Below are positions 26,135-34,321 of a stretch of 64,000 nucleotides of DNA, in pieces (position 1 is the stretch's first letter; every line of letters starts with the position of its first letter). The translations under genes were made by a program, and so were the position numbers. The notes beneath the pieces were generated by a model. It had not been told where the DNA came from. It searched no databases and saw only the letters and a program-made list of their open reading frames with translations. This DNA is from a bacterium (GTDB lineage: Bacteria; 4484-113; JAFGCY01), in contig JAGRNT010000004.1 in NCBI GenBank assembly GCA_020440605.1, positions 62,001-126,000 of the forward strand, given 5' to 3'.

Positions 26135-27187
26135 TCAGGGACTTAAGGCCACCTGCCCGAGACCGCTGCCCTCCGGCAGGCCGGCCATGATGTTCATGTT
26201 CTGCACGGCCTGCCCGGCCGCACCCTTCACGAGGTTGTCAATTGCGGAAACGATGAGCAGGTTGCCACTGCGCTGATCCAGCTTCGCATGGATGTCACAG
26301 AAGTTGCTGCCACGCACATCGGCGAGGTTCGGCGGAGTACCGCGTAGACGGATGAACTGCTCCGAGCCATAAGCATCCAGCAGGGCAGCTTCCACGGCCT
26401 GCTGGTCCACTCCCTGCTTCGGCCGTGCGTAGATCGTGGAGAGGATCCCGCGACTGACCGGCAGCAGGTGCGGTGTGAACTGCAGGGTCACATCACCACC
26501 GGCAGCCCGGCCCAGCGCCTGCTCAATCTCCGGCGTATGGCGGTGCGTCGCCAGGCCATAGGCACTGAAGTTGCCATGCAGCTGCGGGAAGTGCAGGTTG
26601 GGCTTCGGCTTGTTGCCGGCCCCGCTGACCCCGCTCTTGCTGTCAATGATGATCCCGGCGGGCTCAATCAGTCCTGCGCTCAGCAGCGGAGTGAGCGGCA
26701 GGATCGCCGATGTCGGATAGCAGCCGGGGTTGGCAACCAGCCGCGCAGCCCGGATCCGCTCACGGTTGAGCTCGCTCATGCCGTAGGCGGCGCTCTCCAG
26801 CAGCGCCGGGCAGCTGTGCGCCTGCTCGTACCAGTCCTCATATGTTGCGGCGTCCGCCAGCCGGAAGTCGCCGGACAGGTCGATCACCGGGGTGCGTTCC
26901 AGGTCGTGTCCGGCCACGAAGTCCATGCTGACGCGGTGCGGCAGCGCGAGGAAGATGTAGTCCAGTTCGGCATCCGCCAGCGCGGAATTGTCAGCGAGCA
27001 CGGTGTCCACCACACCGCTGAACTGCGGATGGAGTTCCGAGAAGCGCCGTCCGGCATTGCTGCCGGCTGTCAGCAGCGTGATCTCCGCCTGCGGGTGGCC
27101 GAGCAGGATCCGCACCAGCTCACTGCCCGTGTAACCGCTGGCACCGACCACCGCCAGCTTCAGCATCTGTTGGCCAGGCTCATCCAT
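26135..27187 (-). CDS. argC: N-acetyl-gamma-glutamyl-phosphate reductase
   Basis: 350 residues. NADPH-dependent third step of arginine synthesis. Rossmann motif GASGYTGSELVRIL near the N-terminus and catalytic Cys in VANPGCYPT. Start is the ATG at 27187, with AGGGAG seven bases upstream, overlapping the end of argD by 8 bases; a TTG two codons earlier is less likely. The substrate-binding loop with GVSGAG and the His-rich THRHTPEIEQ are conserved. Confidence 0.97.
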   Translation of the reverse strand: MDEPGQQMLKLAVVGASGYTGSELVRILLGHPQAEITLLTAGSNAGRRFSELHPQFSGVVDTVLADNSALADAELDYIFLALPHRVSMDFVAGHDLERTPVIDLSGDFRLADAATYEDWYEQAHSCPALLESAAYGMSELNRERIRAARLVANPGCYPTSAILPLTPLLSAGLIEPAGIIIDSKSGVSGAGNKPKPNLHFPQLHGNFSAYGLATHRHTPEIEQALGRAAGGDVTLQFTPHLLPVSRGILSTIYARPKQGVDQQAVEAALLDAYGSEQFIRLRGTPPNLADVRGSNFCDIHAKLDQRSGNLLIVSAIDNLVKGAAGQAVQNMNIMAGLPEGSGLGQVALSP

Positions 27188-28388
27188 TGCCAATCTCCCT
27201 GATCGACTGCAGGAGCACGTCCACCACGCGGTCGAGATCCGCCTCAGGCATGTTCAGCGGCGGCACCAGACGCATCACCGTGTCGGCGGTGCAGTTGGAC
27301 AGCACGCCCTGCTCACGCATGCGGCTGACGACATCCGCTCCCTTGAAGCTCAGTTCGATGCCGATCATCAGGCCCAGGCCGCGCACATCCTTAATGAGCG
27401 GGCTACCCTGCATCTCAGTGCGGATGCGCTGCATGATGCGCTCACCCTGTACGGCGGCACGCTCCACCAGCTGCTCCCGCTCGATCACATCCAGCGTTGC
27501 CAGCGCGGCACTGCAGGCCAGCGGGTTGCCACCGAAGGTCGTGCCGTGGTCGCCATACTGGACGGCCTCGCGCACGCGGCCATTGCACAGGCAGGCCCCG
27601 ATCGGGAAGCCGCCGCCCAGCGCCTTGGCCAGCGCCATCACATCAGGCTTCACGCCACTGTACTGATGCCCGAACCAGCGCCCGGTGCGTCCGATGCCGC
27701 ACTGCACCTCGTCATACACGAGCGCCAGGTCCTTGGCATCGCAGAGTTCGCGGCTGGCCCTTAGGAACTCTGCCGGGAAGGGACGCACGCCACCCTCGCC
27801 CTGCACGGGCTCGAGGATGATCGCTCCCACCTCATCCGTGATCGCGGCCTTCAATGCATCAAGGTCGGCAAAGGGCACTCGCTTGTATCCGGCCGGCTGC
27901 GGGTCATAGCCCTGGCGGTACTTCTCCGCTCCGAGCGTGATCTGCGCCAGGCTGCGTCCGTGGAAGCAGCCCTCGAAGGCCAGCACGGTGCCGCCGCGCC
28001 CGCGGCTGTGGGCGAAGCGCCGCGCCAGCTTGAGCGCGCATTCCACCGCCTCCATGCCGCTGTTGCCGATGAAGATCCGCTCCATCCCGCTCAGTTCAAC
28101 GAGGCGGCGGCTCAGCTCCACCTGCGGCTCACTCACGTAGAATGCCGAGATGTGCATCAGCTGCGCGGCCTGGAGCTGGATCGCCTCCACCACATGCGGA
28201 TGGCAATGCCCGACGCTGTTCACCGCAATCCCGGCCAGCGCGTCAATGTATTCCTTTCCCTCACTGTCCCACACGCGCGATCCGCTGCCGCGCACCAGCG
28301 CCAGCGGCTGGCGCTTCGTGACCGGCAGGTAGTTCTGCTGGTCCATTGCCAGCAGTTCGGCTGTGCTGCGCTTCGTCTTCGTTGTCAT
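27180..28388 (-). CDS. argD: Acetylornithine aminotransferase
   Basis: 402 residues, class III PLP aminotransferase. Schiff-base Lys255 in MALAKALGGGFPIG; cofactor Asp in VYDEVQCGIGRTG; GNSGMEAVECALKLAR phosphate loop. It converts N-acetylglutamate semialdehyde to N-acetylornithine in the cytoplasm. The ATG overlaps the argB stop by four bases (ATGA). Related enzymes act on succinyldiaminopimelate or ornithine; the operon context decides for ArgD. Confidence 0.96.
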   Translation of the reverse strand: MTTKTKRSTAELLAMDQQNYLPVTKRQPLALVRGSGSRVWDSEGKEYIDALAGIAVNSVGHCHPHVVEAIQLQAAQLMHISAFYVSEPQVELSRRLVELSGMERIFIGNSGMEAVECALKLARRFAHSRGRGGTVLAFEGCFHGRSLAQITLGAEKYRQGYDPQPAGYKRVPFADLDALKAAITDEVGAIILEPVQGEGGVRPFPAEFLRASRELCDAKDLALVYDEVQCGIGRTGRWFGHQYSGVKPDVMALAKALGGGFPIGACLCNGRVREAVQYGDHGTTFGGNPLACSAALATLDVIEREQLVERAAVQGERIMQRIRTEMQGSPLIKDVRGLGLMIGIELSFKGADVVSRMREQGVLSNCTADTVMRLVPPLNMPEADLDRVVDVLLQSIREIGNG

Positions 28389-29233
28389 TGCTTCTCCCTG
28401 ATCACGGTGCCGGTCGGGCTGCCTGCCAGTGCAGCCTGCAGCGCTTCCGGCCGTGTACCGTTGATTATCCTCGCTGAGCGGGCACCACTGCGCAGCGCGG
28501 CGATGCAGCCCCGGAGCTTGGGGATCATCCCGCCGCTGATGCCATCCGCCAGCATGCCTTCAAGCTCGTCCGCGGTGATTCCCTGCACCAGGCTGTCCCT
28601 GTCCGGCCAGTTGCGGTACAGGCCATCCACATCGGTCAGCACGAGATACTCGTCCACACCGAGTGCGGCTGCCAGCGAGCCGGCGAACATGTCCGCATTG
28701 ATGTTGTAATCGCTGCCGTCCGGGCCCGGGCTGACCGGTGCCAGCACCGGCAGGTAGCCATTGTCCAGCAGCAGCTTCACGAGTGCCGGGTCCATCCTGC
28801 CGACCACACCGACCTGTCCCAGGCCGGGAGGTGTCAGCAGCGGCTCCGCAATGCAGGTGTTGCCATCCCGGCCGCACAGCCCGACCGCCGGAGCTCCGAG
28901 CCGCAGCAGGTCGCTGACGATCCGTCCGTTCACCTCACCGCAGAGAACCATACTGACAACCGCCATCTCCTCCGGCCCGGTCACGCGCTGCCCCGCACTG
29001 AATCTGCTCTCCAGTCCCTGCTGCTCCAGACGCTGTACGATGTAGGGTCCGCCGCCATGCACCATCACCACATGCATCCCACTGCCGTGCGCCGCCACCA
29101 GTTGTGCCAGCACACCGTCCACCAGTTGTGGATCGAGCATGGCATTGCCACCGTACTTGATGAGGATCGTGCGCGGACTGACAACCGCGGCCGTGCTCCG
29201 GGCAGCTGTGGTTCTGGGAGTGGATTCGGGCAT
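28385..29233 (-). CDS. argB: Acetylglutamate kinase
   Basis: 282 residues. Amino-acid-kinase fold: IKYGGNAM at the ATP site, VHGGGPYIVQRLEQQG for substrate, and FADVDGLY-type segment (VLTDVDGLYRNWPD) near the nucleotide. Phosphorylates N-acetylglutamate, the controlled step in species that use ArgJ. GGAG lies seven bases before the ATG. The first 20 residues are an extra Thr/Ala-rich leader, possibly part of arginine feedback control as in hexameric enzymes; this is inference. Confidence 0.95.
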   Translation of the reverse strand: MPESTPRTTAARSTAAVVSPRTILIKYGGNAMLDPQLVDGVLAQLVAAHGSGMHVVMVHGGGPYIVQRLEQQGLESRFSAGQRVTGPEEMAVVSMVLCGEVNGRIVSDLLRLGAPAVGLCGRDGNTCIAEPLLTPPGLGQVGVVGRMDPALVKLLLDNGYLPVLAPVSPGPDGSDYNINADMFAGSLAAALGVDEYLVLTDVDGLYRNWPDRDSLVQGITADELEGMLADGISGGMIPKLRGCIAALRSGARSARIINGTRPEALQAALAGSPTGTVIREKQ

Positions 29234-29253
29234 GTGATTGCTCCGTTGGCAGC

Positions 29254-30420
29254 TCAGGGCTGCGTGCTGATGTCCTCCGGCTCAACGACGCGCGGTACAT
29301 CCACCTGCTGGGCGCTGTCCATCCCTGCGCTGTACTGCTCGATGCCCGGCGTGACCACCTTGTCGATGTAGTGGCTGTGCATCAGCTTCAGCAGCGCGCC
29401 GTAGCTCAGGCGGAAGCGGATGCTGTCACCGAGCCGCAGTCCGGCGTCGTCATCGCCGACGTAGACGACCACCAGGTCGCTGCTGCCGCCGATCACGCGG
29501 TGCCCGGGGTCGACCGGCCGCAGGCCGCCGATGTCCGTATCCAGTGCGCCGACGGACAGCAGCGCACGGTAGCCGCGCTGTCCCGGCGTGAATTCGTTGT
29601 CATCGGAATACTCAAAGGAGCTGAGCGAGTCATGCGTTTCCACGAGCGGGATCAGGCCCTTCTCCTTGATTTCCACGATCTCGCCCTCCAGAGTGATCGC
29701 ATCGTCATGCAGGTCCGGCAGGCAGCCGCCGCTGATCAGGTCCGTGCCCAGGAACACGCTCTCGCCGATGCGGAAGTGGTTCATCTCCTTCGGCACCCGG
29801 CCCTCCGGCAGCATTGGCAACCAGGCCGAGGAACCGGCGGAGATCATGGGCAGCGGGTGTCTGAACTTCAGCTCCAGCAGCTCCCGGTACAGCGCCAGCT
29901 GCATCATCTGCTCGACGCTCGGCACGGCACCGCTCAGGCAGCCGAGGTTGGAGCCGATGCCCAGCACCTCGATGTTTGACAGGCTGAACACATGCTCGTA
30001 GAATTCCACCAGCGAACCCGGCAGGATGCCCTCGCGCAGGTCGCCGAGTTCGATCATGATGATGATGCGGTGCATCCGCCCCTGGCGGCGCGCCTCCAGG
30101 TTGATGGCTTCGATGATGTCAATCTCACTGTTGAGGCTGACCTCGCAGCGCTCGACGATTTCCGGGATCGCGCTGAAATGCGGCAGGCGCAGGTACCAGT
30201 TCTCCTGGTTGTCATATACGCGGTCGATGGCGCGGATGTTCGTCAGCCGGCTGTCACCGATGCTGCGCACGCCAATCGCCTGCAGGGCGCGCAGGGTGTC
30301 GTGGTGGCCACACAGCACCTTCGTGACCAGCGTCCAGCTGGCACCGTGGCGCTCCATCCAGCCGTTGATGGTGTCAATGTTGTGCTGCAGCTTGTGCAGG
30401 TCGATCACCACGCGGTTCAT
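29254..30420 (-). CDS. Fold-III PLP racemase, ornithine/alanine racemase-like
   Basis: 388 residues. N-terminal alanine-racemase-like barrel with the PLP lysine Lys34 in TLVTKVLCG, and LGIGSNLGCLSG plus RIGESVFLG as phosphate and barrel motifs. This form matches the Orr (ornithine racemase) type of stand-alone racemase rather than Alr. It lies between a GNAT and argB: the GNAT stop overlaps its ATG (ATGA), and argB starts 20 bases after its stop. Interconversion of L- and D-ornithine, or of another basic amino acid, is the likely role; substrate unproven. Confidence 0.82.
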   Translation of the reverse strand: MNRVVIDLHKLQHNIDTINGWMERHGASWTLVTKVLCGHHDTLRALQAIGVRSIGDSRLTNIRAIDRVYDNQENWYLRLPHFSAIPEIVERCEVSLNSEIDIIEAINLEARRQGRMHRIIIMIELGDLREGILPGSLVEFYEHVFSLSNIEVLGIGSNLGCLSGAVPSVEQMMQLALYRELLELKFRHPLPMISAGSSAWLPMLPEGRVPKEMNHFRIGESVFLGTDLISGGCLPDLHDDAITLEGEIVEIKEKGLIPLVETHDSLSSFEYSDDNEFTPGQRGYRALLSVGALDTDIGGLRPVDPGHRVIGGSSDLVVVYVGDDDAGLRLGDSIRFRLSYGALLKLMHSHYIDKVVTPGIEQYSAGMDSAQQVDVPRVVEPEDISTQP

Positions 30421-30884
30421 CGCTTGTACCTCATCTCGTCATAGACATGCTCGAAGCCGAGGCGCTCATACAGCCGCTTGGCCGGGTTGCCGAAATCAAC
30501 ATGCAGCTTGACCTGCCCGTCACACTCCGCGATGCAGCGCCTGATCAGCTCCCCGCCGATCCCGTGCCCGCGCATCTCCGGGTTCACGCTGACGAACAGC
30601 AGGATGTTCTCCGGCACATAGCCGCCCATCCCGGTGTTGAGCATCACGAGTGCGCCGGCCAGCCTGCCCTGCAGCTCCACCAGCATGATGAATCCGCCGG
30701 CGTACTTCTCACCTGAGAATGCGTAGGTGATGGCGTTGTCAATGTCCGCCGGCTGGTCCTCATAGGGCTGCATCGTCTCATGCAGGAAGTCCACCAGCGC
30801 TGCCCGGCTGCACCAGTCCGGCCAGCTGTTGTCATCGCGCAGCAGATGGTACTGCGGCGCACTGTCTGTCCGTGCCTCACTCAT
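30417..30884 (-). CDS. GNAT-family N-acetyltransferase
   Basis: 155 residues. The acetyl-CoA loop is clear: VNPEMRGHGIGGELIRR (R-x-x-G-x-G), followed by LHVDFGNPAKRLYERLGF, the C-terminal GNAT strand and helix. GGAGGTG precedes the ATG, which overlaps the symporter stop by four bases. In this position it could acetylate an amino acid or a racemase product, but no substrate residues can be assigned. Confidence 0.9.
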   Translation of the reverse strand: MSEARTDSAPQYHLLRDDNSWPDWCSRAALVDFLHETMQPYEDQPADIDNAITYAFSGEKYAGGFIMLVELQGRLAGALVMLNTGMGGYVPENILLFVSVNPEMRGHGIGGELIRRCIAECDGQVKLHVDFGNPAKRLYERLGFEHVYDEMRYKR

Positions 30885-32386
30885 GCCATCACCTCCTGCG
30901 GTTCAGCCTGTTCCTCCCGCACCGCTGCCCCGTCACGCGGGTCCGGCATGATGAAGGAGAATGCCACGAAGAAGATCGCCGAGGCTAGGATGCCGAAGAT
31001 GCTCAGGTCGAGCTTAGTGTCCCCGAACCACTGCAGCGGCCCCGTCAGCTGCTCCTGCTTGTCCATGATGTACAGCGAGATCGTCACCAGCCCGCCGGCC
31101 AGCATCCCGAGGAAAGCTCCCCAGCGGCTGGCCTGCTTCCAGAAGAAGGCCCCAAGCGTCGGGATGAACAGGCCGCCGACCATGAAGCCGTAGGCATACA
31201 GCATCCCCTCCAGCACCGCATCGAACTGCCCGGCAATCACGATCGCTCCGACGCCGATCACGAGGGTGGCGACCTGGGAAACCCGCACGATGGTCTGGTG
31301 CGAGGCCTGCTTCATGAAGTAGCGCTGGATGATGTCGTTGACAAAGTTGCCGCTGGCGGCCATCAGGCAGCTGTCGGCGGTGGACATGATCGCGCTGAAG
31401 TAGGCGGCGATCACGATCCCGGTCACGCCCACCGGCAGTGCTTCCGCTATCAGGCGCGGCAGGCCGAGCTCAGGGGAATCAAGCGCAGGATACAGCACCC
31501 GCGAGCACATCCCGAGAAACACCCCGGCGAAGGCCATCACCGGATACTCAAACAGCCCGGCGATGTACCAGGCGCGCTTCGCTTCCCTGACGTCCCGGCA
31601 GGCGTAGATCCGCTGGTAGAGCGTCATGCCGATCAGCCAGATCGGGATGATCGTGATCATCCAGTTGGCAAAGGTCGTCCAGCCATGCGGCTGCACGTTG
31701 CCAAGACTCCAGAACTCCGCCGGCAGCGCGGCCACGAGGCTGCTCCAGCCGCCGATCTTCATGATCGCGAAGGGGATGCCGAGGAAGATCAGCCCGAACA
31801 GCAGCACGCCCCACTGGATGCTGTCCGTGTGGATCACGGCCTTCAGCCCGCCGATCACCGTATAGGCCACGGTGAACAGGCCGATCACATACAGCGAGAA
31901 CTGCAACGGCGCCAGACCCAGGAGCGGCTTCGTGAAGATCGTCTCGCTGGCGAGCGTCGCCCCCGCCAGGGCCTGTGCCCCGGTGAAGCCCATATAGCCG
32001 ATCCCGCTGATCAGCGCCGCCAGCAGGGCCACGCGCGCGCCGAAGCGCCTGCGCAGGAAATCCGGGTAGGTCAGCATCCCGTGCTGCATGTCCATGCCCT
32101 TCACATGCGGGATCACGAACACCGCCGCCAGCCAGGCCCCGACGAGCCCGGTGAACAGCAGCCAGGATCCGCTCAGGCCCATGATGTAGCCGACGCCACC
32201 CAGACCGATGCTGAAGCCGCCGCCCACATCCGTGGCAACGACGCTCAGGCCGACATGCGTCGAGCTGATGCTGCGCCCGCCCACGTAGTAGTCATCGGCG
32301 GTTTCGTTCTTGTTGTAGAAATAGAGTCCCACGCCCAGCACCACAAGCATGTATGCGCCGAACAGGACGTAATCAATGATTTCCAT
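30881..32386 (-). CDS. Sodium:solute symporter (SSS family)
   Basis: 501 residues with about 13 membrane helices. Family features: an N-terminal helix, VGLSVVATDVGGG and IGLGGVGYIMGLSGSW in the Na+/substrate core, and a long conserved central region (AYFSAIMSTADSCLMAASGNFVND in two parts) matching the SSS signature. Related to PutP and PanF, which carry proline, pantothenate and other solutes. First gene of the seven-gene operon, so an amino acid cargo such as ornithine or proline is a reasonable inference. Confidence 0.92.
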   Translation of the reverse strand: MEIIDYVLFGAYMLVVLGVGLYFYNKNETADDYYVGGRSISSTHVGLSVVATDVGGGFSIGLGGVGYIMGLSGSWLLFTGLVGAWLAAVFVIPHVKGMDMQHGMLTYPDFLRRRFGARVALLAALISGIGYMGFTGAQALAGATLASETIFTKPLLGLAPLQFSLYVIGLFTVAYTVIGGLKAVIHTDSIQWGVLLFGLIFLGIPFAIMKIGGWSSLVAALPAEFWSLGNVQPHGWTTFANWMITIIPIWLIGMTLYQRIYACRDVREAKRAWYIAGLFEYPVMAFAGVFLGMCSRVLYPALDSPELGLPRLIAEALPVGVTGIVIAAYFSAIMSTADSCLMAASGNFVNDIIQRYFMKQASHQTIVRVSQVATLVIGVGAIVIAGQFDAVLEGMLYAYGFMVGGLFIPTLGAFFWKQASRWGAFLGMLAGGLVTISLYIMDKQEQLTGPLQWFGDTKLDLSIFGILASAIFFVAFSFIMPDPRDGAAVREEQAEPQEVMA

Positions 32387-32562
32387 GACATCTCCGGCGG
32401 GGCACCGGAAGGTGCACCCAGGCGGTTGTCAGTATCCGAAGCGTGATCCGGTCTGAAAACCGGAAAGCCGCTGGCGAACCAACGGCGGCCTGTCCGGGTC
32501 GGACCCTGCAGTGGACAGGCGTCATGCAGAAAACGGGCCTGCGGCCCAACTGACTGCAGGGC

Positions 32563-32571
32563 ATTATAGCA
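32563..32571 (-). promoter_or_regulatory. Extended -10 promoter of the symporter-arg operon
   Basis: Minus-strand TGCTATAAT, identical to the element at 8454-8462. The transcript would have a leader of about 170 bases before the symporter ATG at 32386. No ARG-box-like repeats were recognised in the leader. Confidence 0.6.
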
Positions 32572-32826
32572 CAAAAATGCAAGTCCCGCGAATTATGGCA
32601 ACATGCTTGTGGCAAACGATCTCATTTCCGCCCTGATTCCGTGCCGCGTCGCCAAATCGATAAGCAACGCGGGGTGTTGCCAGTTTACATCTGCCCGCTT
32701 CGGTACAGGGCTCAGGCCGGCTCTCAGTCGCAGTTCAGCAGACGGATCAATTCCCGCCTGGCCTTACCCGGTTTTCATCCTCATTTCACCCTTCATGGTA
32801 CTAATGGTCCATATTGGCGCGTTAAT

Positions 32827-32949
32827 ATGCAGCATATGGATAAACACAACATCCTCAGTCCGCTGGACCTCACCGGGGACCTGCTGCGCAGGCTCTGGGA
32901 CTACCTGCAGGGCCTGCCGGGCCTGCAGCCGGAACCGGCCGGAGCCTGA
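32827..32949 (+). CDS. Small leader-like protein (40 aa), overlapping the next gene
   Basis: Starts MQHMDKHNILSP and ends LPGLQPEPAGA; a second Met three codons in is an alternative start. Its TGA overlaps the ATG of the 32949 gene (TGATGG), the usual form of translational coupling. No ribosome site is visible before either Met and the segment before it is AT-richer than average. Function unknown; possibly a leader peptide. Confidence 0.42.
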   Translation: MQHMDKHNILSPLDLTGDLLRRLWDYLQGLPGLQPEPAGA

Positions 32950-33800
32950 TGGAACGCGAATATCGGGAAGCGAAGATGAACAACGCACTGGGTGCCACAC
33001 AATTGTCCTTCTGGCTATCACGGCTCTCCCGCCGCGATGACTGCATCCGCGGGATGGGACGGCTGATGGGCTGGTACGAACTGGCGGTGGATCCGCTGAT
33101 GGACCCGCAGCTATTGCGTGATCCGCAGGCCATGGTCGGACGGCTGGCCTGGCTGCGCGAGCAGCTCAATCTCTGGCTGCCCGGTGCTGACGAGCGCAGC
33201 GCCGCCACACGCTTCCTGGCCTTCCTGGAACTGAGCCTGCTGCCACCGCTCAATGAAACCGGGACACTGCAGGAGCGCCTGAAGCTGATCCGCACTGAGC
33301 CGCTCGGTGAGCAGTCCGCCATGATGCAGGCCTACGCCGGGATCGTGCTCGCCGGGATGTTCCCGGATCGCGAGGAGCATGCCCTGAGCCTGGCCGGTTT
33401 CCAGCAGCTGATGCAGCAGGTCCCGAGCGGGCGCAGCAACCACGAGATGTGGAATGCAGCCGCGCAGTGGGCCTACCGCAACGGGCACAGCAGCGTGCTG
33501 GAGCAGGCCCTGGAATTCTGTGTGATGGGCTACCCGGGTGCGGTGGACGAACAGGCCTGGCGCATGACCAACCTGCTCTACCGCCTGCACAGCGGCCGCG
33601 CCATCAGCCAGGACGTGGAATGCCTGATCCACAGCTTCGAGCACCCCGTGCAGCTCAGCCACTTCCGCGAGGACCTGCTCGGCGACTGCGAGAACGCCGG
33701 GCTGATCAACCGCGAGATGGTCTACTGGCTGGAGCGCCGCGATACGGAACTGCGCCGCGAACTGCTCGCCATGGAAGAAAACCTCCGCGCCGCAGGCTAG
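32949..33800 (+). CDS. Helical hypothetical protein
   Basis: 283 residues, no signal or membrane segment. Predominantly helical and Leu/Trp-rich with no catalytic motif I can recognise; the pattern of paired helices (EMWNAAAQWAYRNGHS, SVLEQALEFCVMGYPG) suggests a TPR/HEAT-like solenoid. Start taken at the TGATG overlap with the 40-aa frame; the Met at 32985 is an alternative. The hairpin array begins four bases after the stop. Confidence 0.65.
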   Translation: MEREYREAKMNNALGATQLSFWLSRLSRRDDCIRGMGRLMGWYELAVDPLMDPQLLRDPQAMVGRLAWLREQLNLWLPGADERSAATRFLAFLELSLLPPLNETGTLQERLKLIRTEPLGEQSAMMQAYAGIVLAGMFPDREEHALSLAGFQQLMQQVPSGRSNHEMWNAAAQWAYRNGHSSVLEQALEFCVMGYPGAVDEQAWRMTNLLYRLHSGRAISQDVECLIHSFEHPVQLSHFREDLLGDCENAGLINREMVYWLERRDTELRRELLAMEENLRAAG

Positions 33801-33803
33801 GAG

Positions 33804-33995
33804 GTCAGAGCCATGCTCTGACAGGTGGCCAGAGCCATGCTCTGGCATGTTGGCCAGAGCCATGCTCAGACTGGAGCTGAGATCCCGCCAAGGCGGGACT
33901 GTCACACAACGAGTTTCCGGTTTCGGGTTTCGGCAATCGGAGCTGCGATCCCGCCATTCCATGGGAATGGCAACCTGTCAATCCATGGGATTGAC
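33804..33995. repeat. Arrays of variable-stem hairpins with CAT/ATG loops
   Basis: First array: GTCAGAGC-CAT-GCTCTGAC (33804-33822), GCCAGAGC-CAT-GCTCTGGC (33828-33846) and a degenerate third unit (33853-33874), spaced 24-25 bases. Second array: GCCATTCC-ATG-GGAATGGC (33953-33971) and GTCAATCC-ATG-GGATTGAC (33977-33995), spaced exactly 24 bases. Between them lie a TCCCGCC-AA-GGCGGGA stem (33883-33898) and an 18-base direct repeat, one mismatch, at 33873-33890 and 33939-33956. Confidence 0.8.
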
Positions 33996-34000
33996 CTCCC

Positions 34001-34204
34001 CTACACCCGCAGCAACAGGTCGTCAATCCTGCTGCGGATCTCCACCGCCTGGCGGCGCAGCTGCTCCTCGGTGGCCGCCTCATGCTCCCCCAGCAGCAGT
34101 TCCAGCCGCTCCTGGCGCCGGATCATCTCCTCCATCATCATGTTGCCCCTGGCCAACTGGGCCAGAATCCCCTGCATCAACTGCGCTTCCGAATAGATGT
34201 ACAT
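34001..34204 (-). CDS. Small helical hypothetical protein (67 aa)
   Basis: 67 residues, a single long amphipathic helix rich in Leu, Glu and Arg (EEMIRRQERLELLLGEHE), likely a small coiled coil. Immediately upstream is an AT-rich palindromic stretch (plus 34210-34224, containing ACATATTAACATATGT) that could hold the promoter or an operator. No good ribosome site. It ends six bases from the hairpin array. Confidence 0.5.
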   Translation of the reverse strand: MYIYSEAQLMQGILAQLARGNMMMEEMIRRQERLELLLGEHEAATEEQLRRQAVEIRSRIDDLLLRV

Positions 34205-34253
34205 AACGACATATTAACATATGTTTAGTATGCTATCCAGTCCATTTCCGCCA

Positions 34254-34290
34254 GAAAAAGCAAAAAGCCCGGGGCATCTACCCCGGGCTT
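34254..34290 (-). terminator. Rho-independent terminator of rpsO-pnp
   Basis: Nine-base AGCCCGGGG / CCCCGGGCT stem (34266-34289), six-base loop, with a minus-strand tail TTTTTGCTTTTT. It follows the pnp stop by about 30 bases. Confidence 0.93.
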
Positions 34291-34321
34291 CCCTGTTCCA
34301 TTCAGTTGTCAGCGTGAGCGA

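Noticed and set aside
29254-30420. Alanine racemase (alr) as the name of the fold-III PLP gene
   Set aside because: The overall sequence fits stand-alone Orr-type racemases better; gene context with arg genes favours ornithine or a related amino acid.
33804-33874. CRISPR array with 24-base period
   Set aside because: No constant repeat: the stems vary and only the three-base loop is constant; there are no spacers of 25-40 bases.
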